The notes beneath the pieces were generated by a model. That model was not told the origin of the DNA. It saw only the letters and a program-made list of their open reading frames with translations, and made no database searches. The position numbers were made by a program, and so were the translations under genes. A stretch of DNA of 64,000 bases from Macrostomum hystrix. Taxonomy: Eukaryota > Platyhelminthes > Macrostomidae. Positions 44,546 through 54,479 of this stretch are shown piece by piece (position 1 is the first letter of the stretch; the number at the start of each line of letters is the position of its first letter). The DNA lies in the NCBI GenBank assembly GCA_950097015.1, contig CATNEN010000015.1:975501-1039500 (forward strand), given 5' to 3'.

Positions 44546-45380
44546 GCTACACGGGTCTCTAAATAAATAAGAGAGCAACGAAAGCTGCTGCTATCGATCA
44601 TTTTCCGGCTCAGTGAAGGATTCGCTTCCTATTCATCGATTCCTACCATAGACAAATTTTCCACTTCCAAAAAATAGGAGGATTCTAGATCTTCGGCTTA
44701 AGCCGTGGTAACACGCTTTGGGATAGCATATGGTACGGGCAAGCACTTATCGAGGGCACTGGGGAGCTGGGGCCATAGATAACTACAAGAATTGGAAAAC
44801 AACACGAAAAAATATACCTTTTCAACTTCGGATTCGTCAAAAGTGAGTTCGAATTCGTCAGCCTATATAAAACTATAGAGCGCTCAAGGGAATGAGAAGG
44901 GTGTCTATGGTAATTTCTTTCGAGAAAGTGACTTCGAATTCGTCAAAGTAAGTGAAATTCGTCAGTGCAAAAGCAGCCTGATCAGAAAGTGTCTTCGCTT
45001 CGTCTATGGCAAGAAAGCCCAGTGTAAATTTAAGCGAGAAAGTGAGTGAAATTCGTCAATGTAAAATAAGTCAGCAATCTTTCATTACTCAGCAAAGCTT
45101 GTGGCAGACTTTCCTGCTGCTTCTGTCGTGACAACGCAGGCTTGGGGCATTGGTTCTCTGCTGCTTAGGGCATTGGTTCTCTGCTGCTTGGGGCATTGGT
45201 TCTCTGCTGCTTGGGGCATTGGTTCTCTGCTGCTTGGGGCATTGGTTCTCTGCTGCTTAGGGCATTGGTTCTCTGCTGCTTGGGGCATTGGTTCTCTGCT
45301 TCACCGGCATAAACTCTACAGTTTTCCGTTAACGGTAGTAACAGTAGGCGCCGGCATAAACCCTGCGCCCTGGAACTGAT
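44546..45380. other. Unique sequence replacing the semaphorin-KNL1 interval in block 2
   Basis: Similarity to the first block stops near 44545 (15058 in block 1). No gene is seen. 44820-45060 has scattered GAATTCGTCA and GTGAAATTCGTCA motifs. 45125-45305 is a minisatellite of about 22 bp (GGGCATTGGTTCTCTGCTGC plus TT). Confidence 0.5.
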
Positions 45381-45389
45381 CAATCAAAA

Positions 45390-45845
45390 TATCCACGGAG
45401 CAGAAATCGTCCTCCACTCGGACAGCCAGGCGGCGATCCATGCCCTTGGACGCACGCACACCTGCTCGCGCACAGTCCTCGACTGCGTCGCGCAACTTAA
45501 CTGCTTAGGGACCCATAACAAGGTGTTCCAGATTCCAGGGCACTCTGGCCACCCCGGTAACGAATTGGCCGACAGTCTAATTTTCCGAATTGGCCGGTTC
45601 GATGGGTTCGCTTTTTGGCCTGCGGTCTCCACCCCTACCGCCGTAGTCAACACTCGGATTAACCAGTGGGTGGCCTCCAAGCACAAGGACATATGGATCA
45701 ATACCGCCGATTGTCGGCAGTCTCGTGGTGCTGTTCCGTCCATCCACTGCCCTCCGCAAAGCCCTGCTTGGACTTAACCGCAGGGACGTTTTCAGGCCTG
45801 AGAACATCTGCCAGCTCATCCGTTACCTAAGGGCCACCTGACGAG
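45390..45845 (+). pseudogene. Non-LTR retrotransposon RNase H and C-terminal fragment
   Basis: The plus strand encodes [24 protein letters not shown] and [15 protein letters not shown], the RNase H signature seen at the end of Jockey/I-type polyproteins (SDS-QAA, PGHSG, GNE-AD). A second piece, [20 protein letters not shown], follows in another frame and ends at a stop near 45841. A 5'-truncated and frameshifted remnant, abutting the duplicated KNL1 minisatellite. Confidence 0.75.
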
Positions 45846-46004
45846 CGACTCTCCATCTCCTGGACTCTCCGGAGGAGGACCGCGCTGTGGACGCTGGCAT
45901 CACCGGATCCCCCTGCGCGACACTTTAGTTGCCCGCAGTCGCCAGGGGCTAGCGGAATGGGCGGCTGGATGAGGAATGGAAGCTCAGGGTCAGTAATGAG
46001 GGCT

Positions 46005-46490
46005 CGGGCAGTTAAGGGTCAGTGGATGAGGGGTCAGGCAGTTAAGGGTCAGTGGATGAGGGGTCAGGCAGTTAAGGGTCAGTGGATGAGGGGTCAGGCA
46101 GTTAAGGGTCAGTGGATGAGGGGTCAGGCAGTTAAGTGTCAGTGGATGAGGGGTCAGGCAGTTAAGGGTCAGTGGATGAGGGGTCAGGCAGTTAAGGGTC
46201 ATTGGATGAGGGGTCAGGCAGTTAAAGGTCAGTGGATGAGGGGTCAGGCAGTTAAGAACTAGTCAGTGGATGAGGGGTCAGGCAGTTAAGAGTCAGTGGA
46301 TGAGGGTCAGGCAGTTAAGAGTCAGTGGATGAGGGGTCAGGCAGTTAAAGGTCAGTGGATGAGGGGTCAGGCAGTTAAAGGTCAGTGGATAAGGGGTCAG
46401 GCAGTTAAGGGTCAGTGGATGAGGGGTCAGGCAGTTAAGGGTCAGTGGATGAGGGGTCAGGCAGTTAAGGGTCAGTGGATGAGGGGTCAG
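46005..46490. repeat. 29/30-bp minisatellite, block 2 copy
   Basis: About sixteen units of the array found in KNL1 intron 10, including one AAGAACTAGTCAGTGG unit. It is far shorter than the 2.27-kb array of block 1. Confidence 0.95.
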
Positions 46491-46530
46491 GACAGGCCAT
46501 TACAGCCAGCTATCCCTTACCCGCATTTCA

Positions 46531-46648
46531 GCGCGGAGTCACTGTCAGGCCGCATCAAGGAGCGAATTGGTGAGAACCAGCGTCAACCGCTCACCTCGGC
46601 CTACGATGCCAGCCTGCGGTTTTTGAACTCACTCTGTGCTCAGCGCTG
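46531..46648 (+). pseudogene. Orphan copy of KNL1 exon 11
   Basis: Identical or nearly so to 32731-32848, with the acceptor CCGCATTTCAG, the frame ending LNSLCAQR and the stop. No other KNL1 exon exists in this block, so it cannot make the protein. The flank to about 47220 also matches block 1. Confidence 0.9.
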
Positions 46649-47169
46649 AGTGATGTCTCTCTGCAGTCAGTAGAATCGATACTAGCAAGGATAGTTTGAT
46701 TATATAGTTCTAATCTTGCACCCTAGTCTGTCAGTTTCATGTCAGTCACAGAAAGTGTAACTTTGAGTGCAGCTCAAAGTGGACAGCATTTGTTTTACTT
46801 CTCTCAGCTATTCTGAAAAAATCAAATCTACTTTTTTCCCAGAATTTTAATCGAATCACTTTAAAAATGGCATTTGTAAAAAGGTTTTGTAGCTTTTTGC
46901 TTTAATTGTAAATTTTCATTCTTCATAAAATAAAATTGTCTCGGCTCATTGCCGACTTTATTTTTAATTCTTTGCTATTACAAACGTACTACTCGCTGCA
47001 GTAGTGCAGTTACAATTCATATTTAGCTAAGGGAATTTGGAGTGACTATATGTTTATCAGTCTTATCGAATACAAAGTAAACATCATGATGAAAGATCAC
47101 TTTATTAAAATAGATATTCCATACATTTTATTAAAGCATACTTCCATCCTTCAGTACCTGTTGGTCTCG

Positions 47170-47995
47170 TGGTGATTCTAGCTGTGGTTCTTACTGCGAT
47201 TCCAGCTCTGGTACTTACTGCGATTCCAGCTGTGGTTCTTTCTGCGATTCCAGCTGTGGTTTTTGCTGCGATTCCAGCTGTGGTTCTTTCTGCGATTCCA
47301 GCTGTGGTTCTTTCTGCGATTCCAGCTGTGGTTTTTGCTGCGATTCCAGCTGTGGTTCTTTCTGCGATTCCAGCTGTGGTTCTTTCTGCGATTCCAGCTA
47401 TGATTCTTACTGCGATTCCAGCTGTGGTTCTTTCTGCGATTCCAGCTGTGGTTCTTTCTGCGATTCCAGCTGTGGTTCTTTCTGCGATTCCAGCCGTGGT
47501 TCTTTCTGCGATTCCAGCTGTGATTCTTTCTGCGATTCCAGCTGTGGTTCTTTCTGCGATTCCAGCTATGGTTCTTTCTGCGATTCCAGCTGTGGTTCTT
47601 TCTGCGATTCCAGCTGTGGTTCTTTCTGCGATTCCAGCTGTGGTTCTTTCTGCGATTCCAGCTCTGGTACTTACTGCAATTCCAGCTGTGGTTCTTTCTG
47701 CGATTCCAGCTCTGGTACTTATTGCGATTCCAGCTGTGGTGCTTTCTGCGATTCCAGCTGTGGTTTTTGCTGCGATTTCAGCTGTGGTTTTTGCTGCGAT
47801 TCCAGCTGTGGTTCTTTCTGCGATTCCAGCTGTGGTTCTTTCTGCGATTCCAGCTCTGGTTCTTTCTGCGATTCCAGCTGTGGTTCTTTCTGCGATTCCA
47901 GCTGTGGTTCTTTCTGCGATTCTAGCTGTCGTACTTACTGCGATTCCAGCTGTGGTTCTTTCTGCAATTCCAGCTGTGGTTCTTTCTTTGTGGTT
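47170..47995. repeat. 24-bp minisatellite, block 2 copy
   Basis: About 34 units of ATTCCAGCTGTGGTTCTTTC plus TGCG. It leaves a 277-residue frame encoding VVLSAIPA repeats open, without an ATG start. Confidence 0.97.
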
Positions 47996-47999
47996 ATTA

Positions 48000-48730
48000 T
48001 AGCTAGTCTAAAGAATTCTCTTCTTCAACTCCAGCTGTGATTCCTATCGTGATTTCGCATCAGCATTACATTAATTTGTACAGTATCCAGACATAAAAAT
48101 TGGCAACATTTTTTTGTTTGAGCCGTTTTAGAATAAGCAACAAGTTATTTTGGATTGACAGTGACTCATCCTGCGAAAGATGATTTTTTGCAGACTATTC
48201 GTGAAGCAATTTTTACCGCCTAAATGCTGCCGGGGCCCAGGCATTGTCTCACAGATGCAGCACTAATTACCGCCTGGCACGGCTTATTTTTAGCCCGAGT
48301 CGGTGCGAGGCCGGGCTATGGGCCTGCCCGGATACCTAAAGAGAGCCTTTCAAAGCCGCCATGGAAGACAGTTGCTGCTGCTTGCGAATGATCATATTCT
48401 GCCGTTGCTGCGTTTGTGATTATTTTTAGCGGGCTGTTGCTGTCTCTCTCGGTGCTGGCGTCTATTCTGGCATCTGGCCTGGCCTCGTATTAAATGCGCC
48501 TGTTTACACTGAGTGAGCCGCGCGGTGTCAAGGAAGTGGAACTTGCCTGCTTCAGCAAGTCGTGGAGTCTTTAATTAGTGGTTTGATTTCGACGCGCGTT
48601 TCTAAGACTATCAGATCAGTCCGATTTTAGACTGTTAATACTCGATAAACTATCTAGTCCAAGTCAGAAACTAAGCTAGAATCTGAGAACCACTTCTTGG
48701 AATCTGAGCGAAAGCTGATGCTAGAATCGA
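48000..48730. other. No gene seen
   Basis: Unique-looking sequence with neither exons nor clear repeats, between the 24-bp array and the 49-bp array. Confidence 0.4.
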
Positions 48731-48734
48731 ACCA

Positions 48735-49012
48735 AAAGCCGGTTCTTAGAATCTGAGCAAAAGCTGATGCTGGAATCGAACCAAAAGCCGGTTCTTAGAA
48801 TCTGAGCAAAAGCTGATGCTGGAATCGAACCAAAAGCCGGTTCTTAGAATCTGAGCAAAAGCTGATGCTGGAATCGAACCAAAAGCCGGTTCTTAGAATC
48901 TGAGCAAAAGCTGATGCTAGAATCGAACCAAAAGCCGGTTCTTAGAATCTGAGCAAAAGCTGATGCTAGAATCGAACCAAAAGCCGGTTCTTAGAATCTG
49001 AGCAAAAGGTGT
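48735..49012. repeat. 49-bp tandem repeat containing Pol III B-box matches
   Basis: About six units built on CTGAGCAAAAGCTGATGCTG plus GAATCGAACCAAAAGCCGGT. On the minus strand each unit contains GGTTCGATTCC or GGTTCGATTCT, the consensus B box bound by TFIIIC. Confidence 0.85.
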
Positions 49013-49074
49013 TGCTGGTATCGCAGCTAAAAACGAAGGTATAAGCATTGAAAATGGCTGCAAATGACGCAATT

Positions 49075-49425
49075 TCGATGGCAAAACTGGTCAAGCCCCG
49101 ATTTCGACGGCGGCAAAACTGTTCAAGCCCCGATTTCGACGGCGGCAAAACTGGTCAAGCCCCGATTTCGACGGCGGCAAAACTGGTCAAGCCCCGATTT
49201 CGACGGTGGCAAAACTGGTCAAGCCCCGATTTCGACGGAAAAACTGGTCAAGCCCCGATTTCGACGGAAAAACTGGTCAAGCCCCGATTTCGACGGAAAA
49301 ACTGGTCAAGCCCCGATTTCGACGGAAAAACTGGTCAAGCCCCGATTTCGACGGAAAAACTGGTCAAGCCCCGATTTCGACGGAAAAACTGGTCAAGCCC
49401 GAATTTCGACGGCGGCATTATTCAA
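49075..49425. repeat. 28/34-bp minisatellite
   Basis: About a dozen units of AACTGGTCAAGCCCCGATTT plus CGACGG. The left units carry an extra CGGCAA (34 bp) and the right ones do not (28 bp). Confidence 0.93.
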
Positions 49426-49429
49426 TTCG

Positions 49430-49985
49430 AGCTCAGCATTTCGCGTAATGAATAATTGAAACCCGCTGCACAATGATCCGAGCGGTATCTGTGGGAGAAT
49501 GAATGCGGCAGGAAATTGCAGTCGGCTTGAGACCCCTTGGCATCTCCCCCAGCAGTCCAGAGCTCTGGCCAGGCGTGATTGAGGACAATCGGATGTGATG
49601 GCATTTCGTGCAGCCCCTCCGCAATGCTCCAAGAATACTTGGACACGCTTAGCGAGCTTCTAAGGATGGCGTTTCGGGCACTTAGCTCAGGAAAACCCGC
49701 ACAAGGGAAAGCTGAGCGGGATGAGCTGCCGGGCTGTCTGATGCTCTGTTCTCAGGGCATGTAAGATTCTATCAATCTTAATTTTGTGCCGGCGAATCGG
49801 CCAGTTTTCGTCGTTTCCTGTTCGGAGTTTTCGGAAGTGGAACTCCATTTGGAGAACTTGCCGTGCTTCGATTTGAGAATCCATTGTCCCCAGAAACCGC
49901 CGAATCCTTTCATGAGAATCTGCCCAAACACATTCTGAGAATCGCTTGAAGCTCGCCGTGTTAATCTCTTGAGTTACATTGCAAT
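49430..49985. other. No gene seen
   Basis: Unique-looking sequence between two arrays; short frames on both strands show no domain signature. Confidence 0.4.
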
Positions 49986-49989
49986 AGTC

Positions 49990-52800
49990 TCTCAAAACTC
50001 ACCCAGGGAATCTCTCGACTCTCTTCTAGATAACTCCTCGAATCTCACCTAGAGAATCTCTCAAAACTCACCCAGGGAATCTCCCGACTCTCTTCTAGAT
50101 AACTCCTCGAATCTCACCTAGAGAATCTCTCAAAACTCACCCAGGGAATCTCTCGACTCTCTTCTAGATAACTCATCGAATCTCACCTAGAGAATCTCTC
50201 AAAACTCACCCAGGGAATCTCCCGACTCTCTTCTAGATAACTCCTCGAATCTCACCTAGAGAATCTCTCAAAACTCACCCAGGGAATCTCTCGACTCTCT
50301 TCTAGATAACTCCTCGAATCTCACCTAGAGAATCTCTCAAAACTCACCCAGGGAATCTCTCGACTCTCTTCTAGATAACTCCTCGAATCTCACCTAGAGA
50401 ATCTCTCAAAACTCACCCAGGGAATCTCTCGACTCTCTTCTAGATAACTCCTCGAATCTCACCTAGAGAATCTCTCAAAACTCACCCAGGGAATCTCTCG
50501 ACTCTCTTCTAGATAACTCCTCGAATCTCACCTAGAGAATCTCTCAAAACTCACCCAGGGAATCTCTCGACTCTCTTCTAGATAACTCCTCGAATCTCAC
50601 CTAGAGAATCTCTCAAAACTCACCCAGGGAATCTCTCGACTCTCTTCTAGATAACTCATCGAATCTCACCTAGAGAATCTCTCAAAACTCACCCAGGGAA
50701 TCTCTCGACTCTCTTCTAGATAACTCCTCGAATCTCACCTAGAGAATCTCTCAAAACTCACCCAGGGAATCTCTCGACTCTCTTCTAGATAACTCCTCGA
50801 ATCTCACCTAGAGAATCTCTCAAAACTCACCCAGGGAATCTCTCGACTCTCTTCTAGATAACTCCTCGAATCTCACCTAGAGAATCTCTCAAAACTCACC
50901 CAGGGAATCTCTTGACTCTCTTCTAGATAACTCCTCGAATCTCACCTAGAGAATCTCTCAAAACTCACCCAGGGAATCTCTCGACTCTCTTCTAGATAAC
51001 TCCTCGAATCTCACCTAGAGAATCTCTCAAAACTCACCCAGGGAATCTCTCGACTCTCTTCTAGATAACTCCTCGAATCTCACCTAGAGAATCTCTCAAA
51101 ACTCACCCAGGGAATCTCTCGACTCTCTTCTAGATAACTCCTCGAATCTCACCTAGAGAATCTCTCAAAACTCACCCAGGGAATCTCCCGACTCTCTTCT
51201 AGATAACTCCTCGAATCTCACCTAGAGAATCTCTCAAAACTCACCCAGGGAATCTCTCGACTCTCTTCTAGATAACTCCTCGAATCTCACCTAGAGAATC
51301 TCTCAAAACTCACCCAGGGAATCTCTCGACTCTCTTCTAGATAACTCCTCGAATCTCACCTAGAGAATCTCTCAAAACTCACCCAGGGAATCTCTCGACT
51401 CTCTTCTAGATAACTCATCGAATCTCACCTAGAGAATCTCTCAAAACTCACCCAGGGAATCTCTCGACTCTCTTCTAGATAACTCCTCGAATCTCACCTA
51501 GAGAATCTCTCAAAACTCACCCAGGGAATCTCTCGACTCTCTTCTAGATAACTCCTCGAATCTCACCTAGAGAATCTCTCAAAACTCACCCAGGGAATCT
51601 CTCGACTCTCTTCTAGATAACTCCTCGAATCTCACCTAGAGAATCTCTCAAAACTCACCCAGGGAATCTCTTGACTCTCTTCTAGATAACTCCTCGAATC
51701 TCACCTAGAGAATCTCTCAAAACTCACCCAGGGAATCTCTCGACTCTCTTCTAGATAACTCCTCGAATCTCACCTAGAGAATCTCTCAAAACTCACCCAG
51801 GGAATCTCTCGACTCTCTTCTAGATAACTCCTCGAATCTCACCTAGAGAATCTCTCAAAACTCACCCAGGGAATCTCTCGACTCTCTTCTAGATAACTCC
51901 TCGAATCTCACCTAGAGAATCTCTCAAAACTCACCCAGGGAATCTCCCGACTCTCTTCTAGATAACTCCTCGAATCTCACCTAGAGAATCTCTCAAAACT
52001 CACCCAGGGAATCTCTCGACTCTCTTCTAGATAACTCCTCGAATCTCACCTAGAGAATCTCTCAAAACTCACCCAGGGAATCTCTCGACTCTCTTCTAGA
52101 TAACTCCTCGAATCTCACCTAGAGAATCTCTCAAAACTCACCCAGGGAATCTCTCGACTCTCTTCTAGATAACTCCTCGAATCTCACCTAGAGAATCTCT
52201 CAAAACTCACCCTAGGAAATCTCTCGACTCTCTTCTAGATAACTCCTCGAATCTCACCTAGAGAATCTCTCAAAACTCACCCAGGGAATCTCTCGACTCT
52301 CTTTCTAGATAACTCCTCGAATCTCACCTAGAGAATCTCTCAAAACTCACCCAGGGAATCTCTCGACTCTCTTCTAGATAACTCCTCGAATCTCACCTAG
52401 AGAATCTCTCAAAACTCACCCAGGGAATCTCTCGACTCTCTTCTAGATAACTCCTCGAATCTCACCTAGAGAATCTCTCAAAACTCACCCAGGGAATCTC
52501 TCGACTCTCTTCTAGATAACTCCTCGAATCTCACCTAGAGAATCTCTCAAAGCTCACCCAGCGAACCTCTCGACTCTCTTCTAGATAACTCCTCGAATCT
52601 CACCTAGAGAATCTCTCAAAACTCACCCAGCGAACCTCTCGACTCTCTTCTAGATAACTCCTCGAATCTCACCTAGAGAATCTCTCAAAACTCACCCAGG
52701 GAATCTCTCGACTCTCTTTCTAGATAACTCCTCGAATCTCACCTAGAGAATCTCTCAAAACTCACCCAGGGAATCTCTCGACTCTCTTCTAGATAATTCC
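49990..52800. repeat. 69-bp minisatellite, about 2.8 kb
   Basis: About forty highly uniform units (AATCTCTCAAAACTCACCCA / GGGAATCTCTCGACTCTCTT / CTAGATAACTCCTCGAATCT / CACCTAGAG). Rare variants such as CTCCCGAC, CTCTTGAC and AACTCATCG recur at intervals. Indel variants cluster toward the right end (52.2-52.7 kb). Confidence 0.98.
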
Positions 52801-52959
52801 TTTCTAGTTTTAACTATTGATTAGTTTCTGTATCGATTGATTTCCGTATCTATTAGTGTTAGAATCGATTGGTTTCCTTATCGATTTGTTTCAGCATTTA
52901 TTGGTTTAAGTATTGATTAGTTTCCTTATCGACTGGTTTCCTTATCGATTGATTTCTGC

Positions 52960-53120
52960 ATCAATCGATTTCTGTATTGATTGATTTCTGTATTGATTGA
53001 TTTCTGTATTGATTGATTTCTGTATTGATTGATTTCTGCATTGATTGATTTCTGTATTGATTGATTTCTGTATTGATTGATTTCTGTATTGATTGATTTC
53101 TGTATTGATTGATTTCTGTA
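52960..53120. repeat. 16-bp tandem repeat
   Basis: About ten units of ATTGATTGATTTCTGT, preceded by looser TTTCCTTATCGATTGG sequence. The minus-strand ORF across it is not supported as a gene. Confidence 0.9.
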
Positions 53121-53449
53121 TCGCTGTACTTCCGTATCAAACGGTCCGCTAAGCTTCTGTGTTAGTAATTTGCACTTCACTCGGCCGAACATGCGTGCCC
53201 GTGTTTTTATACTGTAGTCATTCATGCGGGCAGCCACCCAACTGGGCAGTGGGGCACCGCCTTTAAGCGGCACCTCAGCGCTGCTCGGCTGCACCGCAGT
53301 CCCAGGGCCCGAGTTGATTTGCACGGGAGTAGATTGATTCGAAGCTGAGCTGCTGAATAATTGATCGCTCAGCGGACTTTGCGCACCTGCTCGGTGACGG
53401 GGAGATTTAAAAGTGCAGCAAGAGAAGGCTGAGCGATTTTTTTTGTGTG

Positions 53450-54475
53450 TGTGTTTGAGATTGAGCAGGGATTGCTGTAGCTGAGATTGAGCAGGGATTG
53501 CTGTAGCTGAGATTGAGCAGGGATTGCTGTAGCTGAGATTGAGCAGGGATTGCTGTATCTGAGATTGAGCAGGGATTGCTGTAGCTGAGATTGAGCAGGG
53601 ATTGCTGTAGCTGAGATTGATCAGGGATTGCTGTAGCTGAGATTGATCAGGGATTGCTGTAGCTGAGATTGATCAGGGATTGCTGTAGCTGAGATTGAGC
53701 AGGGATTGCTGTAGCTGAGATTGAGCAGGGATTGCTGTAGCTGAGATTGAGCAGGGATTGCTGTAGCTGAGATTGAGCAGGGATTGCTGTAGCTGAGATT
53801 GAGCAGGGATTGCTGAAGCTGAGATTGATCAGGGATTGCTGTAGCTGAGATTGATCAGGGATTGCTGTAGCTGAGATTGAGCAGGGATTGCTGTAGCTGA
53901 GATTGAGCAGGGATTGCTGTAGCTGAGATTGAGCAGGGATTGCTGTAGCTGAGATTGAGCAGGGATTTCTGTACCTGAGATTGAGCAGGGATTGCTGTAG
54001 CTGAGATTGAGCAGGGATTGCTGTAGCTGAGATTGATCAGGGATTGCTGTAGCTGAGATTGATCAGGGATTGCTGTAGCTGAGATTGATCAGGGATTGCT
54101 GTAGCTGAGATTGAGCAGGGATTGCTGTAGCTGAGATTGAGCAGGGATTGCTGTAGCTGAGATTGAGCAGGGATTGCTGTAGCTGAGATTGAGCAGGGAT
54201 TGCTGTAGCTGAGATTGAGCAGGGATTGCTGAAGCTGAGATTGATCAGGGATTGCTGTAGCTGAGATTGATCAGGGATTGCTGTAGCTGAGATTGAGCAG
54301 GGATTGCTGTAGCTGAGATTGAGCAGGGATTGCTGTAGCTGAGATTGAGCAGGGATTGCTGTAGCTGAGATTGAGCAGGGATTGCTGTAGCTGAGATTGA
54401 GCAGGGATTGCTGAAGCTGAGATTGATCAGGGATTGCTGTAGCTGAGATTGATCAGGGATTTCTGTAGCTGAGAT
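53450..54475. repeat. 26-bp minisatellite with 16-unit higher-order repeat
   Basis: About 39 units of GAGATTGAGCAGGGATTGCT plus GTAGCT. Units differ at GAGCA/GATCA, and a few carry GAAGCT. The order of variants repeats with a 416-bp period (the GAAGCT units at about 53815 and 54231). Confidence 0.95.
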
Positions 54476-54479
54476 CGAG

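Noticed and set aside
47169-48002. 277-residue hydrophobic ORF (VVLSAIPA repeats) as a membrane or silk-like protein
   Set aside because: No ATG start, it is a by-product of the 24-bp array, and the block 1 copy of the array has a broken frame.
52926-53324. 132-residue minus-strand ORF
   Set aside because: Half of it is the 16-bp repeat and the rest has no recognisable domain or splice context.
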